Shown piece by piece: positions 1 to 6,190 of a stretch of 6,383 nucleotides of DNA (positions are counted from its first letter, which is position 1; every line of letters starts with the position of its first letter). A program made the translations under genes and the position numbers. The notes beneath the pieces are model-generated. The model saw only the letters and a program-made list of their open reading frames with translations, searched no databases and was not told the origin of the DNA. The DNA comes from Gallionellaceae bacterium UBA5126 (GTDB lineage: Bacteria > Pseudomonadota > Gammaproteobacteria > Burkholderiales > Gallionellaceae): positions 1,279 to 7,661 of the forward strand of contig DHYQ01000100.1 of assembly GCA_002414205.1 (NCBI GenBank), written 5' to 3'.

Positions 1-462
1 GTGGTGGATGATGCCAAGCAGATCAGCACTTTCAGCGGGCGGGTGCAGTTGATGCAAGGCACGTTGTTGATGCGCGGCGAGCGCATTGTGGTGACTCAGG
101 ACAAGGATGGCTACAAGCACGCCACCATTACCGGCAGCCCAGCCACCTTCCGCCAGAAGCGCGAGGGCGTGGATGAATATGTTGATAGCGATGCCCAGCG
201 CATCGAATACGACACGCATGCCGACATCGTGCATCTGTACGGTCAAGCACACATCAAACGCGAATTGGATGACGTGCGCGGCGAGCATATTGTGTACAGC
301 ACCCAGACCGAAATTTTCCGCGTGGAAAGCGGCGATGCGCCAGCCACTGCCAATATGCCGAAAAAACGGGTGCGTGCGGTGTTGCAGCCCAAGAAAGACA
401 AGGACAAGGCCCCTGCGCCTTTGCCGATCCGGCCCGCGCCAACGTTGTCACCGACGGAGTAA
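1..462 (+). CDS. lptA: LptA, periplasmic LPS-transport bridge protein (5' end missing)
   Basis: The gene is cut by the window start, so the initial GTG codons are internal and the signal peptide plus first beta-strands lie upstream. The visible 153 residues show the LptA/OstA beta-jellyroll pattern: a D-x-K-Q-x-STF-x-G segment (about residues 4-14), Q-G-T-L-x-x-R (19-25), then a G-x-PATFRQKR-x-GVDEYV segment (45-61) and repeated strand motifs such as AxRIEYD and ADIVHLYG. LptA normally oligomerises in the periplasm and carries lipopolysaccharide from LptC at the inner membrane to LptDE at the outer membrane. The jellyroll seems to end near residue 108; about 40 residues rich in Lys, Pro and Ala follow (KKRVR, KKDKDK, then a proline-rich end), probably unstructured. 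The stop lies 3 nt before the lptB start, as expected for an lptAB pair. The assignment rests on motifs and on lptB directly downstream. Confidence 0.9.
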   Translation: MVDDAKQISTFSGRVQLMQGTLLMRGERIVVTQDKDGYKHATITGSPATFRQKREGVDEYVDSDAQRIEYDTHADIVHLYGQAHIKRELDDVRGEHIVYSTQTEIFRVESGDAPATANMPKKRVRAVLQPKKDKDKAPAPLPIRPAPTLSPTE

Positions 463-465
463 GGC

Positions 466-1188
466 ATGAGTGAATTGCGCGCCGTTGGGCTGAAGAAAAA
501 ATATGGTTCCCGCACCGTGGTGCAAAACGCCGCCTTGTCGGTGAAAAGCGGCGAAGTGGTGGGGCTGCTGGGGCCGAATGGCGCGGGCAAGACCACTTCC
601 TTCTACATGATCGTGGGTCTGGTGGCGGCAGATGGTGGGCACATTTACATCGACCAGAACGACATTACCCACTTCCCGATTCATCGCCGTGCCCGCATGG
701 GGCTGGGCTATCTGCCGCAGGAAGCGTCTATTTTTCGCCGTCTGACGGTGGCGCAAAACATTCAGGCCGTGCTGGAATTGCAGGGTTTGACCGGCGAAGC
801 GCTGGACACACGCCTAGAGCAATTGTTGGAAGATTTGCACATCGTGCATATCCGCGATAATCCGGCGGTCAGCCTGTCCGGTGGTGAGCGCCGCCGGGTG
901 GAAATTGCCCGTACCCTGGCCACCGAGCCACGTTTTATCCTGCTGGACGAGCCATTTGCCGGGGTGGATCCCATCGCCGTGCTGGATATTCAAAAAATCA
1001 TTCGCTTTCTCAAGGCACGTGACATCGGCGTGCTGATTACCGACCACAATGTGCGCGAAACGCTGGGCATCTGCGACCGCGCCTACATCATCAATGCCGG
1101 GGAAGTCATGGCGGAAGGCAATCCTGACGAAATCATTTATAATGAAAACGTCCGAAAAGTCTATCTGGGCGAAAATTTCAAACTGTGA
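466..1188 (+). CDS. lptB: LptB, cytoplasmic ATPase of the LPS export ABC transporter
   Basis: At 240 residues this is the usual LptB length. All ABC-ATPase elements are present: Walker [10 protein letters not shown] (residues 36-44, K42), Q-loop Q85 in [14 protein letters not shown], signature LSGGERRR (137-144), Walker B ILLDEP with catalytic E162, D-loop GVDP, and switch histidine H194 in TDHNV. The [14 protein letters not shown] segment and the C-terminal VYLGENFKL are typical of LptB rather than of other ABC ATPases. By family knowledge LptB dimerises with LptF/LptG and powers extraction of lipopolysaccharide from the inner membrane. The start ATG has a GGAG Shine-Dalgarno at 456-459, inside the end of lptA, and only 3 nt separate the two genes, so they are very likely co-transcribed and translationally coupled. 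Confidence 0.97.
   Translation: MSELRAVGLKKKYGSRTVVQNAALSVKSGEVVGLLGPNGAGKTTSFYMIVGLVAADGGHIYIDQNDITHFPIHRRARMGLGYLPQEASIFRRLTVAQNIQAVLELQGLTGEALDTRLEQLLEDLHIVHIRDNPAVSLSGGERRRVEIARTLATEPRFILLDEPFAGVDPIAVLDIQKIIRFLKARDIGVLITDHNVRETLGICDRAYIINAGEVMAEGNPDEIIYNENVRKVYLGENFKL
1138..1143 (+). promoter_or_regulatory. Possible sigma-70 -10 element upstream of rpoN
   Basis: A perfect TATAAT lies inside the 3' end of lptB, about 83 nt upstream of the rpoN start codon. The hexamer at 17-bp spacing (1115-1120, AAGGCA) matches the -35 consensus poorly, and there is no extended -10 TGn. It could serve as an internal promoter giving rpoN-hpf expression independent of lptAB. The same bases also encode ordinary LptB residues (Ile-Tyr-Asn), so the match may be chance. 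Confidence 0.25.
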
Positions 1189-1225
1189 TTCACCTGCCCG
1201 GGACTTGGTCTAACGCCTGCACCTC

Positions 1226-2620
1226 ATGAAAACATCCTTACAACTCCGCATGTCGCAACAGCTTGCACTGACGCCACAGTTGCAGCAAGCACTGCGTTTG
1301 TTGCAATTATCTTCCTTGGACATGCAACAGGAAGTGGCGCGGATGCTGGAAGAAAATCCCATGCTGGAGTTGAGCGATGACAGTCCCTCGCCGGTGCGAG
1401 AGGCAGAATCCAGCAACAACAACGACCCCGTCGAAGTGGAAAGCGTCGAAGACCGGGATTTTTCCCAAGAAGCAGCGGATTGGAATCATCCAACCTACAG
1501 CGATGATGACGAAAATTTTTCCGAACAAGCGATGGATGGTGGCAGTCTGCGCGATTACCTGTACGAGCAGTTGCATCTGAGTCAACTGGACGAGGCAAAT
1601 TGCAGCATCATCAGCGTATTGATCGAAGCCCTGGACGAAAACGGCTATCTGGAAGTGACGCTGGAGGAATTGCAGACCATGTTGCCGCCGGAGTTGGGCA
1701 TCACGCTGGATGATCTGGAAACGGCGTTAGTGCAGTTGCAGCATCTGGATTTGCCGGGTTTGGGCGCGCGCAACCTGAGTGAATGTCTAGCCTTGCAACT
1801 GAAATCCTTGCCCAAGGATACCCCGCAGCGCGAGTTGGCCATCTTGTTGGTAAGCGATCATTTACAACTCGTGGCGGCGCATGATTTTGCCCGTATCAAG
1901 CGTTTGTTGCGCTGCAATGATGACGAATTGCGCGAAGCGCAGCACCTGATTGCCGAGCTGAATCCCAAGCCCGGTGCCAAGTTCAATCCCAGCGTGGCGG
2001 ACTACATCACGCCGGATGTCATCGTGGAAAAACACAAGGGCAAGTGGCAGGTGCGCCTGAATGGTGAGGCCATGCCGCGTTTGCAGGTAAATCAGGTGTA
2101 CGCCAATATCCTGCAACAGCGCGACGAGAAAAATGGTTCGCAACTGTCTGCGCAGTTGCAAGAAGCCAAGTGGCTGATTAAAAACTTGAAGCAGCGTTTT
2201 GAAACCATTTTGCGCGTGGCGCAAGCCATTGTAGAGCGGCAGGAGAAATTTCTGGAACATGGTGAAATCGCCATGCGTCCCTTGGTGCTGCGAGAAATTG
2301 CCGAGGCGCTGGAGCTGCATGAGTCCACCGTGTCACGCAGTACCACACAAAAATATATGCTGACGCCCAGAGGCATCTATGAATTCAAGTATTTCTTTGG
2401 CAGCGGTTTAACGACGGAAAGTGGCGGTAGCTGTTCTTCGACAGCGATACGCGAGTTGATCAAGCAATTGATCGGCGAAGAAGACACCCGCAAGCCATTG
2501 ACGGACAGCCGCATGTCGGAGATTTTGGCGCAGCAGGGCATCGTTGTTGCCCGCCGCACCATTGCCAAGTACCGTGAAGGTTTAAATATCCTTCCGGCCA
2601 ACCTCCGTAAATCACTTTAA
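1226..2620 (+). CDS. rpoN: RpoN, RNA polymerase sigma-54 factor
   Basis: The 464-residue product has the full sigma-54 layout. Region I is glutamine/leucine-rich (residues 1-50; SLQLRMSQQLALTPQLQQAL), responsible for enhancer-dependent activation. A short acidic region II follows (about 50-105), then the core-binding domain (about 110-300, with GLGARNLSECL and LNPKPG). Next come the helix-turn-helix PLVLREIAEALELHESTVSR (about 352-371), which fits the first sigma-54 family signature, the TTQKYM-TPRG stretch, and the RpoN box ARRTIAKYRE (442-451) that reads the -24 element. It directs transcription of nitrogen and other enhancer-regulated genes. The start matches the conserved family N-terminus, but no convincing Shine-Dalgarno is seen in the 37-nt gap after lptB. 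One unusual residue is Ser372 after the STVSR helix, where Val or Ala is more usual. Hpf follows after 15 nt, as is normal for this locus. Confidence 0.97.
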   Translation: MKTSLQLRMSQQLALTPQLQQALRLLQLSSLDMQQEVARMLEENPMLELSDDSPSPVREAESSNNNDPVEVESVEDRDFSQEAADWNHPTYSDDDENFSEQAMDGGSLRDYLYEQLHLSQLDEANCSIISVLIEALDENGYLEVTLEELQTMLPPELGITLDDLETALVQLQHLDLPGLGARNLSECLALQLKSLPKDTPQRELAILLVSDHLQLVAAHDFARIKRLLRCNDDELREAQHLIAELNPKPGAKFNPSVADYITPDVIVEKHKGKWQVRLNGEAMPRLQVNQVYANILQQRDEKNGSQLSAQLQEAKWLIKNLKQRFETILRVAQAIVERQEKFLEHGEIAMRPLVLREIAEALELHESTVSRSTTQKYMLTPRGIYEFKYFFGSGLTTESGGSCSSTAIRELIKQLIGEEDTRKPLTDSRMSEILAQQGIVVARRTIAKYREGLNILPANLRKSL

Positions 2621-2635
2621 TTAAGGAGCAACACC

Positions 2636-2959
2636 ATGAATCTGCATATCACTGGCCATCACCTGGAAGTTACCCCCGGTATCCGTGAGCATGTCACCAG
2701 CAAGTTCGCCAAGGTCAAACGTCATTTTGACAACGTGATCGACGTGAAGGTGATCTTGTCTGTGGAAAAGCTCAAGCAAAAAGCGGAAGCCACCATTCAT
2801 ATCAGTGGCAAGGATGTGTTCGTGGAATGCGAAGACGCCGACCTGTATGTTGCCATCGACCAGTTGGTAGACAAGCTGGATCGTCAGGTCATCAAGCACA
2901 AGGAAAAATTGTCCGCCCGTCGTCATGACGAAACCGGCAAGTTCTCAGTCACAGAATAA
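2636..2959 (+). CDS. hpf: Hpf, short-form ribosome hibernation-promoting factor
   Basis: The 107-residue product is a short HPF/YfiA-type protein with only the ribosome-binding beta-alpha-beta-beta-beta-alpha domain. It begins MNLHITGHHLEVTPGIREHV, as HPFs of rpoN loci do, and contains the basic KFAKVKRHFD helix, the VKVILSVEK strand, EATIHISGKDVFVE and the DLYVAIDQLVDKLDRQVIKHK C-terminal helix. The basic helix residues would contact 16S rRNA near the decoding centre. It lacks the long C-terminal dimerisation domain, so it would act like gammaproteobacterial HPF, promoting 100S ribosome dimers with a partner such as RMF or inhibiting 70S translation alone; which applies here is not visible. 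A good AAGGAG ribosome binding site (2623-2628) lies 7 nt before the ATG. It follows rpoN by 15 nt and is followed by a strong terminator. Confidence 0.95.
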   Translation: MNLHITGHHLEVTPGIREHVTSKFAKVKRHFDNVIDVKVILSVEKLKQKAEATIHISGKDVFVECEDADLYVAIDQLVDKLDRQVIKHKEKLSARRHDETGKFSVTE

Positions 2960-2969
2960 CCTACCCAAC

Positions 2970-3001
2970 GGGGCGGCAGGGATGTCGCCCTTGTCTTTTT
3001 T
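2970..3001 (+). terminator. Intrinsic terminator after hpf
   Basis: Positions 2971-2990 form an 8-bp stem GGGCGGCA/TGTCGCCC (one G-U pair) closing a GGGA loop of the GNRA type. The stem can extend by a further G-U pair at 2970/2991. The U-rich tract TTGTCTTTTTT (2991-3001) follows at once, giving a classical rho-independent terminator. The tract ends immediately before the ptsN Shine-Dalgarno, so rpoN-hpf transcripts should largely end here and ptsN onward would need read-through or its own promoter. Confidence 0.85.
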
Positions 3002-3012
3002 GGGGGATGACC

Positions 3013-3471
3013 ATGAGCCTGATCAGTGAAATTTTACCGATAGACAACATCGTTCTGGATAACCATTCGGCGACCAAACAGGCTATTTTTGAGCGTGCCG
3101 GCCTGCTGTTTGCCAACAAATTGGGGTTGCCGCAGGCCAGCATTGTCGACAGTTTGTTGCAACGCGAAAAGCTAGGCTCCACTGGATTGGGCCGGGGCGT
3201 GGCCATTCCGCATGGGCGGATTGCCCGCATGCGCGAGGCAACGGCGGCATTTATCAAACTCAGTCACGGTGTGCCATTTGATGCGCCGGATCGCCAGCCG
3301 GTGCAACTGGTGTTCGTGTTGCTGGTGCCGGATCGCGCCACCGATCTGCATTTGCAGATTCTGGGGGAACTGGCCGAAATGTTCAGCGACAGTGCGTTCC
3401 GCCAGCAATTGCTGGACTGCACCGACGTGCCGACGTTACACCGGCTGATGACGGGTTGGCGGGGGGCATAA
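3013..3471 (+). CDS. ptsN: PtsN, nitrogen-PTS EIIA component (EIIA-Ntr)
   Basis: PtsN is a cytoplasmic PTS EIIA type-2 domain protein phosphorylated by NPr/HPr. In its two states it regulates processes such as potassium transport and sigma-54-linked or carbon/nitrogen responses. The active-site histidine is in the conserved GVAIPHGR motif (His67 from this start). The preceding LLQREKLGSTGLGRG and the later FVLLVP and LQILGELAEMFSD segments are typical of the family. The 152-residue length is normal. I chose ATG 3013 (MSLISEILP) over the in-frame ATG at 3007, because the GGGGG at 3002-3006 would touch the 3007 codon but is 6 nt from 3013, and MxLISxxLP is the family N-terminus. The stop TAA shares its last base with the hprK ATG, implying translational coupling. 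Confidence 0.95.
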   Translation: MSLISEILPIDNIVLDNHSATKQAIFERAGLLFANKLGLPQASIVDSLLQREKLGSTGLGRGVAIPHGRIARMREATAAFIKLSHGVPFDAPDRQPVQLVFVLLVPDRATDLHLQILGELAEMFSDSAFRQQLLDCTDVPTLHRLMTGWRGA

Positions 3472-4427
3472 TGTCGCAAGTCAATATTCGCCAATTATTC
3501 GAGGACAAGCAGGCGCGCTTGGAGCTGCGTCGCGTGGCCGGTATGGATGGCGCTAACCACATCATTGATAGCGATGAGGTGCGAGCCTCCAACCGTGGTC
3601 TGATTGGTCATTTGAATTTGATACACCCGAATTGGGTGCAAGTATTGAGCAACATCGAACTGGATTATCTGCGCAATGCGACGCCGCTAGAGCGGGAGCG
3701 CGCGTTTGAGCATATCGAGCAACACGGTACCAGTTGCATGATCGTGGCCGGTGCGACCGATGTGCCGCAGGAATTGATCAACTTTGCCAATCGTTCCCAC
3801 ATCCCGCTGTTTGCATCCCCCAAACCCAGTGTGCAGTTGATGTGGCTGGTACGACACTATCTGGCCAAGGAATTGGCCGACAGCATCGTGCGGCATGGCG
3901 TTTTTCTGGATGTGCTGGGGGTTGGCGTGCTGATTACCGGCGAAAGTGCGGTGGGTAAAAGCGAACTGGGGCTGGAGTTGATTACCCGTGGCAACGGCCT
4001 GGTGGCGGATGACATTGTGGAGTTGCATCGCGTTGCCCCGGATACGCTGGAGGGGCGCTGCCCGGAATTGTTGCGGGACTTCCTGGAAGTGCGTGGCTTG
4101 GGCATGCTGAACATTCGTACCATGTTTGGCGAGACCGCCGTGCGGCGGAAAAAAAGTTTAAAACTGATTGTGCATCTGTTGCGCCCCGCCGGTGGCGAGG
4201 TGTCGAAGATGGAGCGGCTGCCGTTGAACGCCAGTCATCAGGAAATTTTGGGGGTGAGCGTCAGCACGGTGAACATCCCGGTGGTGGCGGGCCGAAATCT
4301 GGCTGTATTGGTAGAAGCGGCTGCACGGAACTTTGTCTTGCAGCAACGGGGTATTCATTCCACACAAGAGTTTGTCGCCCGGCATGAGCAATTGATGCAG
4401 GGTGATTTTTCAGTCGACGATGAATAG
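3471..4427 (+). CDS. hprK: HprK, HPr(Ser) kinase/phosphorylase
   Basis: This bifunctional enzyme phosphorylates and dephosphorylates a serine of HPr, linking PTS state to metabolism. The 318-residue product has the two usual domains: an N-terminal MurF-like domain (about 1-130) and a C-terminal catalytic kinase domain. In the latter are His142 (RHGVFLDV), the P-loop GESAVGKS (157-164), the paired acidic residues Asp180-Asp181 (VADDIVE), and the HprK signature LEVRGLGMLNI (205-215). All catalytic elements appear intact. The start chosen is ATG 3471 (MSQVNIRQLFEDK), overlapping the ptsN stop by 1 nt, with a GGGGGG ribosome binding site at 3461-3466. An upstream in-frame TTG at 3456 would add five residues and is unlikely. 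Its substrate HPr is not in the window and is presumably encoded elsewhere. Confidence 0.96.
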   Translation: MSQVNIRQLFEDKQARLELRRVAGMDGANHIIDSDEVRASNRGLIGHLNLIHPNWVQVLSNIELDYLRNATPLERERAFEHIEQHGTSCMIVAGATDVPQELINFANRSHIPLFASPKPSVQLMWLVRHYLAKELADSIVRHGVFLDVLGVGVLITGESAVGKSELGLELITRGNGLVADDIVELHRVAPDTLEGRCPELLRDFLEVRGLGMLNIRTMFGETAVRRKKSLKLIVHLLRPAGGEVSKMERLPLNASHQEILGVSVSTVNIPVVAGRNLAVLVEAAARNFVLQQRGIHSTQEFVARHEQLMQGDFSVDDE

Positions 4428-4450
4428 ACGGCATTGCCGGAGGAGAACGC

Positions 4451-5317
4451 ATGCAGCTATTTGTGATTAGCGGTTTGTCTGGATCTGGCAAGAGTGTCGC
4501 CCTGCGCGCGCTGGAGGATCGAGGCTATTACTGCGTGGATAATTTGCCGGCGGATCTGTTGCCGCGTCTGGTGCAGCATCTGCAATTCATTGGCTATACC
4601 CATTTAGCGGTCAGCGTGGATGTGCGTAGCGCCAACAGCGTGCGGCATTTGCCGACGCTGGTAAAGTCCATTCGGGAGCAGGAAGTGGATGTGCACGTGT
4701 TGTTCCTGGATGCACAAAATAGCACTTTGGTGAAACGCTTTTCTGAAACGCGACGTATGCACCCGTTGAGCAACCCCTTGTTTCAACAGGAAGATATGGT
4801 GGCGTGTACCTTGGCGGAGTGCGTGGAGTACGAGCGTGAATTGCTGTCCAGCATCAGCGATATTGGCCACCGCATTGATACCACCGAAACCAGTGCCAAT
4901 GCGCTGCGTGCCTGGATTACCCAACTCATTAAAATGGATCGTGCCAACCTGACGATTTTGTTCCAGTCCTTTGGTTTCAAGCACGGCATTCCGCTGGATG
5001 CAGATTTGGTGTTTGATGTACGTTGCCTGCCCAATCCCTATTATGAACTCCCCTTGCGCCACCTGACCGGACGGGATTCGCCAGTGATTGAATTTCTTCA
5101 GTCTGTCCCGGAAACACAGCGGATGTTCGATGACATTCGTCAGTTCGTGGATCATTGGATGCCGCGTTACATTGCCGACAATCGTAGTTATCTCACTGTG
5201 GCGGTGGGCTGTACCGGCGGACAACATCGCTCGGTGTATTTGACAGAACAGTTGGCGCGCCATTTTTTACAGCAACAACAGCAGGTGCTGTTGCGTCACC
5301 GTGAGCTGAAGGTGTGA
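4451..5317 (+). CDS. rapZ: RapZ, RNase adaptor / GTPase-like nucleotide-binding protein
   Basis: The 288-residue product matches RapZ/YvcJ-family length. The N-terminal kinase-like domain has a P-loop GLSGSGKS (residues 8-15), the YYCVDNLP motif (26-33) and SVDVRS (55-60). The C-terminal domain contains DVRCLPNPYYE (189-199) and the hallmark GCTGGQHRSV (253-262) that forms part of the ligand pocket. In E. coli RapZ senses glucosamine-6-phosphate and delivers the sRNA GlmZ to RNase E; those sRNAs are enterobacterial, so the target here is unknown. At the position where E. coli has His190 (NPHW) this protein has Tyr197. The C-terminus carries five consecutive glutamines. The ribosome binding site GGAGGAG (4439-4445) is strong, and the gene follows hprK by 23 nt. 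The next gene starts inside its stop codon. Confidence 0.95.
   Translation: MQLFVISGLSGSGKSVALRALEDRGYYCVDNLPADLLPRLVQHLQFIGYTHLAVSVDVRSANSVRHLPTLVKSIREQEVDVHVLFLDAQNSTLVKRFSETRRMHPLSNPLFQQEDMVACTLAECVEYERELLSSISDIGHRIDTTETSANALRAWITQLIKMDRANLTILFQSFGFKHGIPLDADLVFDVRCLPNPYYELPLRHLTGRDSPVIEFLQSVPETQRMFDDIRQFVDHWMPRYIADNRSYLTVAVGCTGGQHRSVYLTEQLARHFLQQQQQVLLRHRELKV
5276..5293 (+). repeat. Perfect 8-bp inverted repeat at the 3' end of rapZ
   Basis: CAACAGCA and TGCTGTTG flank a 2-nt GG spacer; realistically this folds as a 7-bp stem with an AGGT loop. It lies in the glutamine codons at the end of rapZ, 20 nt before the GTG start of the next gene. No U-tract follows, so it is not a typical intrinsic terminator. 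It could be an mRNA processing or stability hairpin, or simply a by-product of the CAG/CAA repeat. Confidence 0.45.
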
Positions 5318-5688
5318 ATGTCGCCCCCCTGATCCGCTCCGGTGACGCCTTGATTGTGCTGTTGGGCGCGGGCATGGTGGGTGGGTTGGGTTGGCATTAT
5401 TGGCAAGGGGGCTTGGCCGACAAGGTGGTCATCCGCGCAGGCGGCAAGGTGTTCCGCGAAGTGGCGCTGTCACGCGATCAGGACATTGCCGTGCCCGGCC
5501 CGCTGGGCATGAGTTTGATTCGTGTGGAGAAGCGCCGCGTGCGCATCCTCGCCGACCCCAGCCCGCGCCAATACTGCGTGCGCCAGGGCTGGTTGCAGCA
5601 GGTGGGCGAAATGGCGCTGTGTCTGCCCAATCAGGTCAGCATCGAACTGACCGGCCAAAACAAACCCTATGACAGCCTCAACTACTGA
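5314..5688 (+). CDS. NusG domain II-containing membrane-anchored protein
   Basis: A 124-residue protein with one N-terminal transmembrane segment (about residues 11-30; DALIVLLGAGMVGGLGWHYW) followed by a single compact beta-rich domain (about 36-114). The pattern ADKVVIRAGGKVF...IAVPGPLG...IRVEKRRVRIL...CVRQGW...ALCLPNQVSIEL is that of stand-alone NusG domain II proteins, with the usual paired cysteines (C88, C103) before G-W and L-P-N. The domain probably faces the outside of the membrane. Function is unknown; in other bacteria such genes sit beside Gx-family transporter genes, as here. The start is GTG 5314, giving a 4-nt GTGA overlap with the rapZ stop. The ATG at 5318 is in another frame and stops after four codons, and the next in-frame ATG would cut the membrane segment in half. 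It is markedly richer in GC than rapZ. Confidence 0.82.
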   Translation: MNVAPLIRSGDALIVLLGAGMVGGLGWHYWQGGLADKVVIRAGGKVFREVALSRDQDIAVPGPLGMSLIRVEKRRVRILADPSPRQYCVRQGWLQQVGEMALCLPNQVSIELTGQNKPYDSLNY

Positions 5689-6190
5689 TTTCATCCTGCA
5701 CCCCAGCGCCGAGGATCACCAGGTGGCGCGCATGGCCGCCGTGGCGCTGGGACTGACGGTGCTGGAAAGCGCCATTCCCTCGCCGATTCCCGGCGTCAAG
5801 CCTGGTCTGGCCAACATCGTCACGCTCATCGTGCTGGCGCGCTACGGCTGGCGCATGGCGACCTGGGTGTCGCTGCTGCGGGTGGTGGCGGGCAGTTTGC
5901 TGTTTGGTAGTTTGCTGACGCCGGGATTTTTCCTCAGCCTGGCCGGGGCGTTGTGCAGCTTGGTGTTGCTGGCGGCTGCCAGCCGTTTGCCCGCCCGCTG
6001 GTTTGGCCCGGTCAGCCATAGCGTGCTGGCGGCGTTTGCCCACATTGCCGGGCAAATGGCGCTGGTGTTTGTCTGGCTGATTCCGCATGCCGGGATTTTG
6101 TATCTGCTACCGCTGTTTGCCGCTGCCGCGCTGTTGTTTGGCACCGTCAACGGTCTGATTGCCGCCCACTATTTGGCCCAACAACCATGA
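5669..6190 (+). CDS. Gx transporter family / heptaprenyl diphosphate synthase component I-like membrane protein
   Basis: A 173-residue hydrophobic protein with about five or six membrane segments (roughly residues 20-38, 47-60, 64-82, 86-104, 117-138 and 142-166). The family hallmark is the first loop ESAIPSPIPGVKPGLANIVTL (33-53), with the GVKxGLAN motif; a later SVLAAFAHIAGQM segment (118-130) matches the family's H-x-x-G-Q region. The family resembles substrate-binding S-components of ECF transporters. The historical name 'heptaprenyl diphosphate synthase component I' should not be read as a demonstrated activity. No ECF ATPase or T-component is in view. The start ATG lies 20 nt inside the upstream NusG-II gene, and the stop overlaps ubiX by 4 nt, so all three are likely one translational unit. 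A start further downstream (ATG 5732) is possible, but would remove the N-terminus before the first membrane segment. Confidence 0.83.
   Translation: MTASTTDFILHPSAEDHQVARMAAVALGLTVLESAIPSPIPGVKPGLANIVTLIVLARYGWRMATWVSLLRVVAGSLLFGSLLTPGFFLSLAGALCSLVLLAAASRLPARWFGPVSHSVLAAFAHIAGQMALVFVWLIPHAGILYLLPLFAAAALLFGTVNGLIAAHYLAQQP

Noticed and set aside
1862..2320. Minus-strand open frame of 152 codons opposite rpoN
   Set aside because: It is fully antisense to the conserved core-binding part of sigma-54 and has no family motif.
2727..2732. TTGACA inside hpf as the -35 box of a ptsN promoter
   Set aside because: No -10-like hexamer is found at 16-18 bp spacing, so the match is probably coding chance.
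3007..3009. Upstream ATG as the ptsN start
   Set aside because: The GGGGG ribosome binding site would touch this codon with no spacer. ATG 3013 has proper spacing and gives the family N-terminus.
3456..3458. TTG as the hprK start
   Set aside because: ATG 3471 has a G-rich ribosome binding site in front, overlaps the ptsN stop by one base and gives the usual MSQVNIRQLF-type N-terminus.
4429..4439. Small CGGC-ATT-GCCG palindrome between hprK and rapZ
   Set aside because: A 4-bp stem with a 3-nt loop and no U-tract is too weak to call a terminator or operator. It only abuts the rapZ ribosome binding site.
4604..5263. Long minus-strand open frame of 219 codons opposite rapZ
   Set aside because: It lies wholly antisense to a clear rapZ, has no ribosome binding site or recognisable motif, and its His/Gln/Arg-rich composition is that of a complement-strand shadow.
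5318..5332. ATG overlapping the rapZ stop as an alternative start for the NusG-II gene
   Set aside because: This frame stops after four codons; the in-frame GTG at 5314 opens the real reading frame.
6136..6151. TGGCAC in the Gx gene as a sigma-54 -24 element
   Set aside because: The required TTGC-type -12 element is not present at the correct spacing.
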